Source of the DNA: Comamonadaceae bacterium
GTDB lineage: Bacteria; Pseudomonadota; Gammaproteobacteria; Burkholderiales; Burkholderiaceae_C
Length of the DNA: 64,000 nucleotides
Direction: 5' to 3'
Assembly (NCBI GenBank): GCA_947448735.1
Contig: CANFOS010000014.1
Coordinates: 17,980-81,979, forward strand
Shown one piece after another: positions 42,877 through 51,735 of this stretch. The position numbers and the translations under genes are program-made. Below the pieces are notes generated by a model. The model was not told the DNA's origin, searched no databases, and saw nothing but the letters and a program-made list of their open reading frames with translations. The number at the start of each line of letters is the position of its first letter. Position 1 is the stretch's first letter.

Positions 42877-43416
42877 ATGACAATTTCCCCCTTCTTCACT
42901 GACCTTCGCTCTGCCTACCAGGCAGAACTTGACGACCTGCGCCAAGATTCGGAGGGCAAGGACGTGCTGAAAAAGCGCCTGGCTGACAAGCGCAGCGAGA
43001 TCGACTTTTTGGTCAAAATGATGGCGTTGAGCCCCGAAATGGTGGCGGTGGTTTTTCATCAGGCGTTTGCCTTCAGTGCGCCTGCTGTGATGGACGATTT
43101 GATGGGCTTTGAAGCCGACGAGTTGCCCGACTGGACAGGTTTGTCAAACGACATTCAAATGGCGCCTTGGGCACAACACTTGGCTGACAAAGTGCTGGGC
43201 GAGCCAGGGGGTGAATGGTTTTTGACGGTGGCGGCGACGCTGGAATACATGGCAGGCAAGCCTGTCAGCCACGCAGCACACGCCGATGACAATGAGGACA
43301 ACGATGAAGACAGCGAAGAGTTTGACGGTGACGCCGAAGAACGCGCCGATGCCAAAGCCCGCAAGGAAGCCGCTGAAGACTGGATGGTTGGCCAAGGCTT
43401 TGACCGCAAGGAATGA
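42877..43416 (+). CDS. Uncharacterised acidic protein, first of a three-gene set after the J-domain gene
   Basis: The 179-residue protein begins MTISPFFTDLRSAYQAELDD. Its N-terminal half is helical (KKRLADKRSEIDFLVKMMAL, then SPEMVAVVFHQAFAFSAPAV). Its C-terminal third is strongly acidic with runs such as DDNEDNDEDSEEFDGDAEER before a basic-acidic end. No signal peptide or membrane segment is seen. I do not recognise the family. Its tight position between the J-domain gene and two more unknown genes argues for a shared function, perhaps a chaperoned complex. Confidence 0.75.
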   Translation: MTISPFFTDLRSAYQAELDDLRQDSEGKDVLKKRLADKRSEIDFLVKMMALSPEMVAVVFHQAFAFSAPAVMDDLMGFEADELPDWTGLSNDIQMAPWAQHLADKVLGEPGGEWFLTVAATLEYMAGKPVSHAAHADDNEDNDEDSEEFDGDAEERADAKARKEAAEDWMVGQGFDRKE

Positions 43417-43419
43417 CCC

Positions 43420-44175
43420 ATGAGTACCTCGACAAACAACCTCGCCCTGATCACCAAAACCCAGACCCTGATTGCCGCTGGTGACATCGTGGGCGCTGAA
43501 GGCGCACTGGTCGAGCTGGCCGATACCGAGGGAGATGCCGCCCTGATGGTGGTGCTGGAGCAATTGCCCGCCAAAGACATCCTGGCCGTGATTCGTGAAT
43601 ACGACAACTCCAAAGAATCTGTGGTGAACCTGCTGGTGTCGCCCGCCCAGTTTGCGCGCGCGGTGGTGATTGAAAAGCAATACAAAGACCTGACGCGCAC
43701 GCACCTGCGCGGCATGGTCAACGCCATCATCTTCCGGGACGATGCAGACCCGGTCGAGTTTTTGACGGCCATTGGCGACCTGGAAGGCGGCAGCGAGGCG
43801 CTGGCCGATTACTTTTCTGAAAAGTGGAGCCGGGTCGAGGCATTCGCGCGCAGCGGCGTGTTTGACGCCATGGAAGACCATGGCGACATGCTGTCGCAGG
43901 ACGAACTGCTGGGCAAAGCCTATGAAAAGCCCAAGCTTGAAGAAGACGAGATCGCCGACAAGGACTGGATGCAGCTGGCCTGGATTCTGCGCTACGAGCT
44001 ACCTGATTTGTTCATTGAAATGCTGCTGGTGCTGCGTGCCAAGGCCAGTGCGTTTGATGCTGGTTTTGGCGAAGACGAGGTCGCTGAAGACGATGGCAAA
44101 GTGGAAACCGCTGATACCGACCGCGGCAACGTGACGCCTGCCAAGCGAGATTCTGACGAAGAGTCGGCGATCTAG
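43420..44175 (+). CDS. Uncharacterised acidic protein, second of the set
   Basis: The 251-residue protein starts three bases after the previous stop. The N-terminal half is helical with a repeat-like look: TLIAAGDIVGAEGALVELAD, MVVLEQLPAKDILAVIREYD, LLVSPAQFARAVVIEKQY. It has VRYELPDLF-like text near the end (WILRYELPDLFIEMLLVLRA) and an acidic, low-complexity tail (EDEVAEDDGKVETADTD). These alternating helices suggest a solenoid-type scaffold, but no named repeat matches by eye. The family is not recognised. Confidence 0.75.
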   Translation: MSTSTNNLALITKTQTLIAAGDIVGAEGALVELADTEGDAALMVVLEQLPAKDILAVIREYDNSKESVVNLLVSPAQFARAVVIEKQYKDLTRTHLRGMVNAIIFRDDADPVEFLTAIGDLEGGSEALADYFSEKWSRVEAFARSGVFDAMEDHGDMLSQDELLGKAYEKPKLEEDEIADKDWMQLAWILRYELPDLFIEMLLVLRAKASAFDAGFGEDEVAEDDGKVETADTDRGNVTPAKRDSDEESAI

Positions 44176-44183
44176 GGCAAGCC

Positions 44184-45419
44184 ATGGCTGACACACCGGA
44201 TTCAGGCGTTGGTGTCACTCTGTACGACGCGCGACCTTTTTTTGAAAAGGCGTTACAGCACGGCATTCAACACCACATCATTGGCCGCGCCAAGCTTGAC
44301 GCCATCCACAACGATGCGCCCAAAGGCATGGTGCAGATTGCACGCTACTTTGGTAGCGAGTTTTTACGACCCGAGCTTGAAAAAGCCAAGGAGCGCATCG
44401 TCAACCTGGTGAGCCTGCACCTGGAGCACACCCACGGCGGCGACCTGCAGGCAGCGGCGACGGCCTTGCGCGATCATTCCTTTTTGTCGCGCTCCAAAGC
44501 GGGCTCAGACATGCTCAAAGCCCTGATTGCCATGCCGCAAAACAGCCACTTTGGCATGAACGAGCAAGGCGGCTTCAGGGACGACCACATCCCCCAGTTG
44601 GCCAAATGGTCGCTGCGCAGCCTGGCCGATTACCAGTCCGAGCTGGCCAAGCGCGAGCAGGTGGCAACTGTCATTGATGCGGCTTTGTGGCTGGCGGCCG
44701 AGCTGGGTCTGGATGCAGACGATCTGGAAGAAGCGGGCAAGGACGCACAAGCCGTGGTACGCACCGCCCTGCTGGTGCTGGCCACGCGGGGCAGCAGGCT
44801 GCCCGACTGGGTGGCGTTTGACAAAATGATTGCTGGCCTGCGCAAAAAATACGCGTCAAATGAGGCCGGCTTTGTGCTGCTGATAGCCAAGACCCGACCC
44901 CAACAATTGCCTGCAGAATTTCAGGATGTGGTCAGCCAGGCACAGGAGTCCATCGGGCGCGATGCGGGCAAAATTCTGGACACCCGGCTCGCCACCCGCA
45001 AGCTGTTCGACCACATGCCCGCTTTCATGGGGCGTTATTTCTGGCTCGAAGATGGCTTGAGCGAGATCGACCACCATGACCGTTCAAATGCCAGCGCATG
45101 GGACAAGCTGACCGGCGGCAACAGCGACGACAGCTCGTTGCTGACGCTGCTGTTTTGCGTGGCGGCCCATGCTGCGCCCAAAACGCTGTTGACCGAAAAA
45201 AGCGCTGCTACGCTGTTGCGCAAGGTTCAAAAAGCCGGCTTCAAGCCAGAAGCCGCCGAAGCCTTTGTGACCGCCAACGCCCCGGCGCAGTACCAAAACG
45301 ACTACCAAGCGCTGTGGGCGTCGTTTGTGGACGAAGCCGGGAACATCTTCAACAGCGACGCGGTCGGCGCTTTGGATGATGCGGCGGCTTTGCTGCGCCG
45401 CGAATGCAACATCAAATAG
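44184..45419 (+). CDS. Uncharacterised protein, third of the set
   Basis: The 411-residue protein starts eight bases after the previous stop and is all-helical in appearance, without signal peptide or membrane segment. Landmarks are YDARPFFEKALQHGIQHHII, RYFGSEFLRPELEKAKERIV, LHLEHTHGGDLQAAATALRD, HSFLSRSKAGSDMLKALIAM and a C-terminal ALDDAAALLRRECNIK. The histidine-rich HTHGG and HHDR segments do not form a known metal motif. Together with the two preceding genes it forms an operon tail after lolD and the J-domain gene. I cannot assign a function. Confidence 0.75.
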   Translation: MADTPDSGVGVTLYDARPFFEKALQHGIQHHIIGRAKLDAIHNDAPKGMVQIARYFGSEFLRPELEKAKERIVNLVSLHLEHTHGGDLQAAATALRDHSFLSRSKAGSDMLKALIAMPQNSHFGMNEQGGFRDDHIPQLAKWSLRSLADYQSELAKREQVATVIDAALWLAAELGLDADDLEEAGKDAQAVVRTALLVLATRGSRLPDWVAFDKMIAGLRKKYASNEAGFVLLIAKTRPQQLPAEFQDVVSQAQESIGRDAGKILDTRLATRKLFDHMPAFMGRYFWLEDGLSEIDHHDRSNASAWDKLTGGNSDDSSLLTLLFCVAAHAAPKTLLTEKSAATLLRKVQKAGFKPEAAEAFVTANAPAQYQNDYQALWASFVDEAGNIFNSDAVGALDDAAALLRRECNIK

Positions 45420-45531
45420 CTTGCCCAACGCGGGTCAGCGAATACTCGCAAAGTGGTTGCAGCGTTTGCAAATTCGGTGCATCCTATGGGCACGTGCAGG
45501 CCATATTGCCTGCGGATTTTGGAGAACCAGC

Positions 45532-46602
45532 ATGCTATTGCCCAGTCCTTCCCATCTGATACGTGGCCCCGTTCTGGCCGCCCTGCTTTTGGGCCTGGCC
45601 TGCCTGCCACCCGCCAGGGCAGCAAGTGCCAGCACGGCGGCCAGCGCGCAAAGCATCATGGAGGCCATGGCCAAGGCCAATGCAGCGGTGGTCGGGGTCA
45701 AAGTGACCGCTGTCAAAGAGGCGCGCTCAGCGCGCACGCTGGGCTTGAACCGCAGCGGCTCGGGTGTGGTAATTGGTAGCGACGGCTTGATTCTGACCAT
45801 CGGTTACCTGATGCTGGAGGCCGAGCAGATCGAAATTACCACCCAGGCGGGAAAAACCCTGCCCGCCGTGGCCGTGGCCTATGACCAGGCCACCGGCTTT
45901 GGCCTCATCAAGCCCTTGCTGCCTCTGCGGGGCGTGGTGCCGGTGGCGCTGGGCAGCCTGCAAGACGTGAACCCGGGCGAGCCGCTGATGGCCGCCACTG
46001 GCGCCACCGCCGACGGTGACGACAGCGGCTCCAGCCTGACGCAACTGGTCAGCAAGCGCGCGTTTTCGGGCACTTGGGAATACCACCTGGACACCGCCCT
46101 GTTCACCAGCCCGCCGGTCAGAAGCGGCCGGGGCAACCACAGCGGCGCGTCCCTGTTTAACCACAAGGGTGAGCTGTTGGGCATTGGATCGCTGCTGGTG
46201 ATGGACGCGTTGGGAGAGAACAAACGCATGCCCGGCAACATGTTTGTGCCGGTTGACCTGCTCAAACCGATTTTGTCGGAGCTGCGGCAATCAGGCAGCA
46301 GCATGCAAAGCAACCGCCCCTGGCTGGGTTTGACCTCCACCGACCAGGGCGGCAGCGTGCGGGTGATGCGGGTGGCAGAAGGCAGCCCGGCAGAAGATGC
46401 AGGGCTGCGGCCAGGTGTGGTGGTGCAGGCGGTTGACGGTGCGCCGGTTGCCACCCTGGAGGCTTTCTACAAAAAAATCTGGGCCAATGACGCGCCAGAC
46501 CAGCCGGTCAAGCTGACCGTGCGCGACGGCGATGACATCAAAACCATAGACATCAAGCGCCAAAACCGCATGTTGAGCCTGAAAAAGCCCGCCGGGATCT
46601 GA
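45532..46602 (+). CDS. HtrA/DegP-like S1C pseudoprotease with PDZ domain
   Basis: The 356-residue protein starts at ATG 45532, with a signal peptide ending near PPARAASA. It has a trypsin-like HtrA domain (about 40-250) and one PDZ domain (about 265-345, with RPWLGLTSTDQGGSVRVMRV). The catalytic His position (ILTNAHVV in active enzymes) reads ILTIGYLM, with Tyr 92 instead. The Asp position (TDLAVLK) reads TGFGLIK. Only the Ser survives, in NHSGASLFN (Ser 204). It should therefore lack protease activity and may act as a chaperone, inhibitor or sensor in the periplasm. Confidence 0.85.
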   Translation: MLLPSPSHLIRGPVLAALLLGLACLPPARAASASTAASAQSIMEAMAKANAAVVGVKVTAVKEARSARTLGLNRSGSGVVIGSDGLILTIGYLMLEAEQIEITTQAGKTLPAVAVAYDQATGFGLIKPLLPLRGVVPVALGSLQDVNPGEPLMAATGATADGDDSGSSLTQLVSKRAFSGTWEYHLDTALFTSPPVRSGRGNHSGASLFNHKGELLGIGSLLVMDALGENKRMPGNMFVPVDLLKPILSELRQSGSSMQSNRPWLGLTSTDQGGSVRVMRVAEGSPAEDAGLRPGVVVQAVDGAPVATLEAFYKKIWANDAPDQPVKLTVRDGDDIKTIDIKRQNRMLSLKKPAGI

Positions 46603-46639
46603 TGTTGGCTGGTTTTTGGGCTTTTTGGACTGTTTTAGG

Positions 46640-46695
46640 GCCATAGCCTCCTAAATACATGAGTCACTAGCTCCTAATTTTATAGCGCATTGCTG
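46640..46695 (-). repeat. Dispersed intergenic repeat, inverted copy before valS
   Basis: On the minus strand it reads CGCTATAAAATTAGGAGCTA, then GTGACTCATGTATTTAGGAG and GCTATGGCCC, resembling the other copies (TGCTATTTAATCAGGAGC... at 51680). It lies just before the putative valS promoter, whose -35 element overlaps its end. Confidence 0.45.
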
Positions 46696-46763
46696 ACGCA
46701 CAGCGGTCGAATAAAATCAGGGCTAACCATCTGCTCACCCAACGGCATCACCTCGGTGCCGTT
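46690..46763 (+). promoter_or_regulatory. valS promoter and leader hairpin, possible attenuator
   Basis: TTGCTG (46690-46695) and TAAAAT (46112 in error is avoided: the element is at 46712-46717) form a promoter-like pair 16 bp apart. Downstream, AACGGCA (46741-46747) pairs with TGCCGTT (46757-46763) and is followed by a run of six T, the form of an intrinsic terminator, ending about ten bases before the valS ATG. A terminator inside a leader suggests attenuation. No leader peptide rich in valine was found. Confidence 0.45.
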
Positions 46764-46775
46764 TTTTATTCCACT

Positions 46776-49679
46776 ATGACCGACTCTGCCGCCATCACCA
46801 CACCCGCCACCCCCGGCCTCGACAGCTTGGCCAAATCATTTGAGCCTGCGGCCATTGAGGCGCACTTTGGCCCGCAGTGGGAGCAAAGCGGCATGTACGA
46901 GCCGACCCTTGACGCTGCCAAACCCTCCTTTTCCATCCAGTTGCCGCCGCCTAACGTCACAGGCACGCTGCACATGGGCCATGCGTTCAACCAGACCATC
47001 ATGGACAGCTTGAGCCGCTACCACCGCATGCGGGGCCACAACACGCTGTGGGTACCCGGCACCGACCACGCCGGCATCGCCACACAAATTGTGGTCGAGC
47101 GCAAGCTGCAAGCCGCTGGCCAGACGCGGCACGACCTGGGGCGCAAGAACTTTGTTGCCAAAGTGTGGGAATGGAAAGAAGAGTCGGGTGCCACCATCAC
47201 CCAGCAGATGCGCCGCATGGGCGACTCGGTGGCATGGAAGCATGAGTACTTCACCATGGACCCGAAGATGTCGACGGTGGTCACCTCAACCTTTGTGAAG
47301 CTGTACGAGCAAGGGCTGATTTACCGTGGCAAGCGGCTGGTCAACTGGGACCCGATTTTGAAGTCGGCGGTGAGCGACCTGGAAGTGGAAAGCGAAGAGC
47401 GCGACAGCTTCATGTGGCACATTGAATATCGGTTTTCTGACGGCCCGCAAAAAGCAGCCGACGGCAGCGCGCTGCGCGGCATGCACATTGCCACCACCCG
47501 GCCAGAGACCATGCTGGCCGACGGCGCGCTGGCCGTGCACCCCGACGACGTGCGCTACCAGCATTTGATTGGCAAGATGGTCGATTTGCCCTTGTGTAAC
47601 CGGGCCATACCGGTGATTGCCGACAGCTATGTTGACCCGGCGTTTGGCAGCGGCTGCGTGAAGATCACCGGCGCGCATGACTTTAACGACTACCAGGTGG
47701 CGCAGCGGCACAACTTGCCACTCATCACCATCTTCACGCTGGACGCCAAGATCAATGAAAACGGGCCGACGCCCTATCAGGGCATGGACCGATACGTGTG
47801 CCGCAAGGCCGTCCTGAAAGACCTGGAAGCGCAAGGCTTTTTAGAAAAAGCGGTGCCGCATAAAAACATGGTGCCGGTGTGTGCGCGCACCGGCGCGGTG
47901 GTCGAGCCGATGTTGACAGATCAGTGGTTTGTGGCCCTCAGCAAGGTCAGTGACAGTGACCCGACGGGCAAATCCATTGCACAAAAAGCGCGCGATGCCG
48001 TCAGCAATGGCGACGTGAAGTTTGTGCCCGAGCAGTGGGTCAACACTTACAACCAGTGGATGAACAACATTCAGGACTGGTGTATCTCGCGCCAGTTATG
48101 GTGGGGCCACCAGATTCCGGCCTGGTACGACGAGAACGGCGTCGTGTACGTGGCTGAAAACGAAGCCGCCGCGCAAGCCCAGGCACCGGGTAAAAAGCTC
48201 ACCCGTGACGAGGATGTGCTCGACACCTGGTACTCGTCTGCGCTCGTACCCTTTTCGTCACTCGGCTGGCCTGAGAAAACAAAAGAGCTGGATTTGTTTT
48301 TACCGTCGAGCGTGCTGGTCACGGGCTACGACATCATCTTTTTCTGGGTCGCCCGGATGATCATGATGACAACGCACTTCACCGGTCAGGTTCCTTTCAA
48401 ACACGTGTACATCCACGGCCTGGTCAAAGACGCTCAGGGCAAAAAAATGAGCAAGTCCGAGGGCAACGTGCTGGATCCGGTGGACTTGATTGACGGCATC
48501 GAGCTGGCCCCGCTGCTGGACAAACGTTCGCAAGGCTTGCGCAAGCCCGAGACCGCACCGACTGTGCGCAAAAACACTGAAAAAGAATTCCCCGCTGGCA
48601 TACCCGGTTACGGCGCCGATGCGCTGCGCTTTACCTTTGCGTCACTGGCCAGTCTGGGCCGCAGCATCAACTTTGACAGCAAGCGCTGCGAAGGCTATCG
48701 CAACTTTTGCAACAAGCTCTGGAACGCGTCGCGCTTTGTGCTGATGAACTGCGAAGGCCAGGACTGCGGGCTGGCCGACCACACCAAAGAGCAGTGCCGG
48801 CCGGGCGGTGAGTTTCATAACTACATGAGCTTCTCGCAAGCCGACAGATGGATTTCTTCGACGCTGCAACGGGTTGAGGCAGATGTCGCCAAAGGCTTTG
48901 AAGACTACCGCCTGGACAACGTTGCCGGCAGCATTTACCAGTTTGTCTGGGACGAGTTTTGTGACTGGTACCTGGAAATTGCCAAGGTGCAAATTCAGAC
49001 CGGTAATGATTCGCAAAAACGCGCCACCCGCCGTACGCTGATTCGTACCCTCGAGGCGATTTTGCGATTGGCGCATCCGCTGATTCCGTTCATCACCGAG
49101 TCGCTGTGGCAGCAGGTCGCTGTGGTCGCCGGCATCAAGAAAACGACCTATGTTGGACAAGCTGCGTACCCCCAAAGCCAGCCGAACAAGATTGACGAGG
49201 CGGCCGAAGCGCATGTGGCCAAGCTGAAAGCACTGGTCGACGCCACGCGCGAATTGCGCGGCGAGATGAAAGTGTCACCAGCCACCCGCCTGCCCCTTTA
49301 CGTGATGGGTGATGCGGCCTTCATGACAGCCAGCAGCGCGGTCATCAAGGCGCTGGCCAAGCTGAGCGAAGTCAGGGTGTTTGACGATGAGGCCGCGTGG
49401 GCAACAGCCGCGCAAGCCGCACCCGTGGCTGTGGTGGGTGAAGCCAGAATTTGCCTGCACATGGAAGTTGATGTGGCTGCAGAAAAGCTGCGCATTGGCA
49501 AGGAAATCACCCGGCTTGATGCTGAGCTGGTCAAGGTCAAGGCCAAGCTGGCCAATGAGGCGTTTGTGGCCAAAGTGCCGCCGGCTGTGCTGGCACAAGA
49601 GCAAAAACGCCTGGCAGACTTCACAGCCACGCTGGAAAAGCTGAACCTGCAGCTCGTGCAATTGGCGCGCTCAGCATGA
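46776..49679 (+). CDS. valS: Valyl-tRNA synthetase
   Basis: The 967-residue class I synthetase has the HIGH motif within [18 protein letters not shown] and KMSKS within [16 protein letters not shown]. It also has the editing-domain text [37 protein letters not shown] and a C-terminal coiled coil typical of ValRS ([20 protein letters not shown]). It charges tRNA-Val and edits threonine. The start codon lies just downstream of a terminator-like hairpin. No Shine-Dalgarno is obvious before it. Confidence 0.97.
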   Translation: MTDSAAITTPATPGLDSLAKSFEPAAIEAHFGPQWEQSGMYEPTLDAAKPSFSIQLPPPNVTGTLHMGHAFNQTIMDSLSRYHRMRGHNTLWVPGTDHAGIATQIVVERKLQAAGQTRHDLGRKNFVAKVWEWKEESGATITQQMRRMGDSVAWKHEYFTMDPKMSTVVTSTFVKLYEQGLIYRGKRLVNWDPILKSAVSDLEVESEERDSFMWHIEYRFSDGPQKAADGSALRGMHIATTRPETMLADGALAVHPDDVRYQHLIGKMVDLPLCNRAIPVIADSYVDPAFGSGCVKITGAHDFNDYQVAQRHNLPLITIFTLDAKINENGPTPYQGMDRYVCRKAVLKDLEAQGFLEKAVPHKNMVPVCARTGAVVEPMLTDQWFVALSKVSDSDPTGKSIAQKARDAVSNGDVKFVPEQWVNTYNQWMNNIQDWCISRQLWWGHQIPAWYDENGVVYVAENEAAAQAQAPGKKLTRDEDVLDTWYSSALVPFSSLGWPEKTKELDLFLPSSVLVTGYDIIFFWVARMIMMTTHFTGQVPFKHVYIHGLVKDAQGKKMSKSEGNVLDPVDLIDGIELAPLLDKRSQGLRKPETAPTVRKNTEKEFPAGIPGYGADALRFTFASLASLGRSINFDSKRCEGYRNFCNKLWNASRFVLMNCEGQDCGLADHTKEQCRPGGEFHNYMSFSQADRWISSTLQRVEADVAKGFEDYRLDNVAGSIYQFVWDEFCDWYLEIAKVQIQTGNDSQKRATRRTLIRTLEAILRLAHPLIPFITESLWQQVAVVAGIKKTTYVGQAAYPQSQPNKIDEAAEAHVAKLKALVDATRELRGEMKVSPATRLPLYVMGDAAFMTASSAVIKALAKLSEVRVFDDEAAWATAAQAAPVAVVGEARICLHMEVDVAAEKLRIGKEITRLDAELVKVKAKLANEAFVAKVPPAVLAQEQKRLADFTATLEKLNLQLVQLARSA

Positions 49680-49991
49680 AGCGCCGATTCAGCGTCTCAT
49701 CCATTCTGACGGCTTGAAGGGGTCGGCGCAGTTCTACCAGGCGCTGCCCAACTCAGGACGAAACGCAACGCTGTACCGGCTTTCAAGCCAGGCGCCAGCC
49801 TCAGGAACCAACGCATCTGGAAGTAAGATGTTGCCCGTTCTGTGCTTTTTATGCTCCACCCTGAAAACTTGCGAAAAGCGGCTCCAAACAACGACTTGCA
49901 AGGGCTTGTATGGCATCCACCAAGGCGCTTGTCTGACGTGCCAATACTCTCGGTTGCCGCACACTTGATGCCTTTTGAGCCCTAAAAATCT
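49680..49991. other. Unexplained 312-base stretch between valS and galU
   Basis: Short open frames exist on both strands (for example 49734-49964 on the minus strand), but none has a good start or recognisable product. Base composition is more balanced than in the genes around it. It may include the galU promoter near 49960 or a remnant gene. Nothing definite is seen. Confidence 0.4.
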
Positions 49992-50882
49992 ATGGAAAAA
50001 TTCACATCTGTCAACAAGGCCGTTTTTCCAGTAGCGGGCTTGGGCACCCGGTTTTTACCGGCGACCAAGGCTCAGCCCAAAGAAATGCTGCCTGTGGTGG
50101 ACAAGCCGCTGATCCAATACGCGGTAGAAGAAGCCTATGCCGCCGGTATCCGGCACATGATATTTGTCACGGGTCGCAACAAACGGGCCATCGAAGACCA
50201 CTTCGACACCGCCTATGAGCTGGAAAACGAGCTGGAAGTCGCCGGCAAGCACGAACTTCTCAACATCGTGCGTTCGATGCAACCGGCTGACATGAGTTTT
50301 TCATTTGTGCGCCAGCCGCGCTCGCTGGGCCTGGGCCACGCCGTGCTGTGTGCCGAGCACATGGTCGGTCACGAGCCGTTTGCGGTGCTGCTGGCCGACG
50401 ACCTGATGGCAGGGCCGCCAGGCGGCAAATCCGTGTTGGCGCAAATGGCCGAGCAGTTCAAAACGCTCCAGCAGTCGGTGCTGGCCGTACAAGAGGTGCC
50501 GCTGGAGCAAACCCGGCGCTACGGTATTGTGGCCGGGCAAAAAACCAGTGGCCGACTGATGAAAGTCAGCGCGATGGTTGAAAAGCCTGCGCCTGAGGTG
50601 GCGCCATCACGCATGGCCGTGGCAGGCCGCTACATCCTGACGCCGGCTGTTTTCAAGCATATCCGCAGCCAGCAGCCAGGTGTGGGTGGCGAGCTGCAGT
50701 TGACTGACGGCATTGCCAGCCTGATGCTTGAGGAAAGTGTTTACGCCTTTGAATACCAAGGCAAGCGCTACGACTGCGGCAGCAAGGAAGGCTTTCTCGA
50801 GGCCACTGTTGAACTGGCCTTGCAGCACCCTGAAGTGGGCGCCCAGTTCAAAACCTATCTGAAAAATCTGAAACTGGACTAG
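49992..50882 (+). CDS. galU: UTP-glucose-1-phosphate uridylyltransferase
   Basis: The 296-residue protein makes UDP-glucose from UTP and glucose 1-phosphate for surface polysaccharides. The nucleotide-binding start [20 protein letters not shown] with the catalytic Arg/Lys is intact. Also seen are [39 protein letters not shown] and [19 protein letters not shown]. Length is normal. It converges with tusA, leaving 14 bases. Confidence 0.96.
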   Translation: MEKFTSVNKAVFPVAGLGTRFLPATKAQPKEMLPVVDKPLIQYAVEEAYAAGIRHMIFVTGRNKRAIEDHFDTAYELENELEVAGKHELLNIVRSMQPADMSFSFVRQPRSLGLGHAVLCAEHMVGHEPFAVLLADDLMAGPPGGKSVLAQMAEQFKTLQQSVLAVQEVPLEQTRRYGIVAGQKTSGRLMKVSAMVEKPAPEVAPSRMAVAGRYILTPAVFKHIRSQQPGVGGELQLTDGIASLMLEESVYAFEYQGKRYDCGSKEGFLEATVELALQHPEVGAQFKTYLKNLKLD

Positions 50883-50896
50883 CGCAGGTCTGCTGT

Positions 50897-51124
50897 TCAG
50901 CGACGTTTCAGCACATGAATAAAGTCACCGCCAGCCGTCTCCTGCTCCACCAGGTCGTTGCCAGTCTGCTTGGCAAAGGCCTGAAAGTCACGGGTTGAGC
51001 CCGCATCGGTAGACACCACCTTGAGCAGTTGGCCGCTCAGCATGTCGGCCAGCGCCTTTTTGGCTTTCAAAATGGGCAGCGGGCAGTTCAGGCCGCGGGT
51101 GTCGAGTTCTTTGTCGATTTGCAT
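50897..51124 (-). CDS. TusA/SirA-family sulfur carrier protein
   Basis: The 75-residue protein is a full TusA fold with the family signature DTRGLNCPLPILKAKKAL. The conserved Cys of CPLP would carry persulfide sulfur for tRNA thiolation or molybdenum cofactor. The remainder (LKVVSTDAGSTRDFQAFAKQ) matches the compact beta-alpha fold. It follows a NUDIX gene read in the same direction, with 24 bases between them. The exact pathway (tusA or a paralogue) cannot be told. Confidence 0.9.
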   Translation of the reverse strand: MQIDKELDTRGLNCPLPILKAKKALADMLSGQLLKVVSTDAGSTRDFQAFAKQTGNDLVEQETAGGDFIHVLKRR

Positions 51125-51148
51125 GGTGGTCCTTCAATGCCCTTGATT

Positions 51149-51676
51149 TTAAGGTTTTTGCCACTCGACAAATTCTGGCGTGTAACCGCGTGATGTCAGC
51201 CAGTCTGCCAGCGCATAGCCGGTGCCCGCGGGCCAGCATTTGATGTCGGCGTAGTCGCACAGCTTGTACTCCACCAGCTCCGGCGACAGCTGCACATCAC
51301 CGGTACACACCGCGTGGTAGGCAATGATGATCTGGTTCATGCGCTGAAAATCGTACACGCCAATCAAATCGAGCGAGGATGTGTCCAGACTGGTTTCTTC
51401 CTTGATTTCCCGCTCAATTCCGCCCTGCGGCGTTTCGCCGGCTTCCATAAAGCCGGTGATCAGCGCGAACCTGCGGCCTGACCAGGCCGCATTTCGGGCC
51501 AACAAAATCTGCCCCTTGTACTCAATGACCGCCGCCAGCACGGGCGTGGGGTTGTTCCAGTGGGTAAAGCCGCAGGCGGGGCAGCGCAAGCGGGCTTTTT
51601 CACCGCCGTCTTCAAGCTGCATCACCATTTCAAGCGGTGCAGCACATTGCGGGCAGAATTTGAAGGTGTTGGTCAT
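51149..51676 (-). CDS. NUDIX hydrolase with N-terminal zinc ribbon
   Basis: The 175-residue protein has an N-terminal four-Cys ribbon (FCPQCAAPLE and LRCPACGFTHW), as in NudC-like and related small hydrolases. A NUDIX box follows, spread over GFMEAGETPQGGIEREIKEE, matching GX5EX7REUXEE. It hydrolyses a nucleoside diphosphate linked to another group. The C-terminal YKLCDYADIKCWPAGTGYAL is consistent with the family. The substrate is unknown. Confidence 0.9.
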   Translation of the reverse strand: MTNTFKFCPQCAAPLEMVMQLEDGGEKARLRCPACGFTHWNNPTPVLAAVIEYKGQILLARNAAWSGRRFALITGFMEAGETPQGGIEREIKEETSLDTSSLDLIGVYDFQRMNQIIIAYHAVCTGDVQLSPELVEYKLCDYADIKCWPAGTGYALADWLTSRGYTPEFVEWQKP

Positions 51677-51679
51677 TTT

Positions 51680-51735
51680 TATATGCTATTTAATCAGGAG
51701 CACTTATCGCTTGTTTTCATTGGCCTCAATGCCGT
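51680..51735 (+). repeat. Dispersed intergenic repeat, copy 3
   Basis: The segment TATGCTATTTAATCAGGAGC, CACTTATCGCTTGTTTTCAT and TGGCCTCAATGCC shares GTTTTCATTGGCCT (51713-51726) exactly with copy 1 at 13496-13509. It fills the whole gap between the NUDIX start and the cysM stop. Confidence 0.55.
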
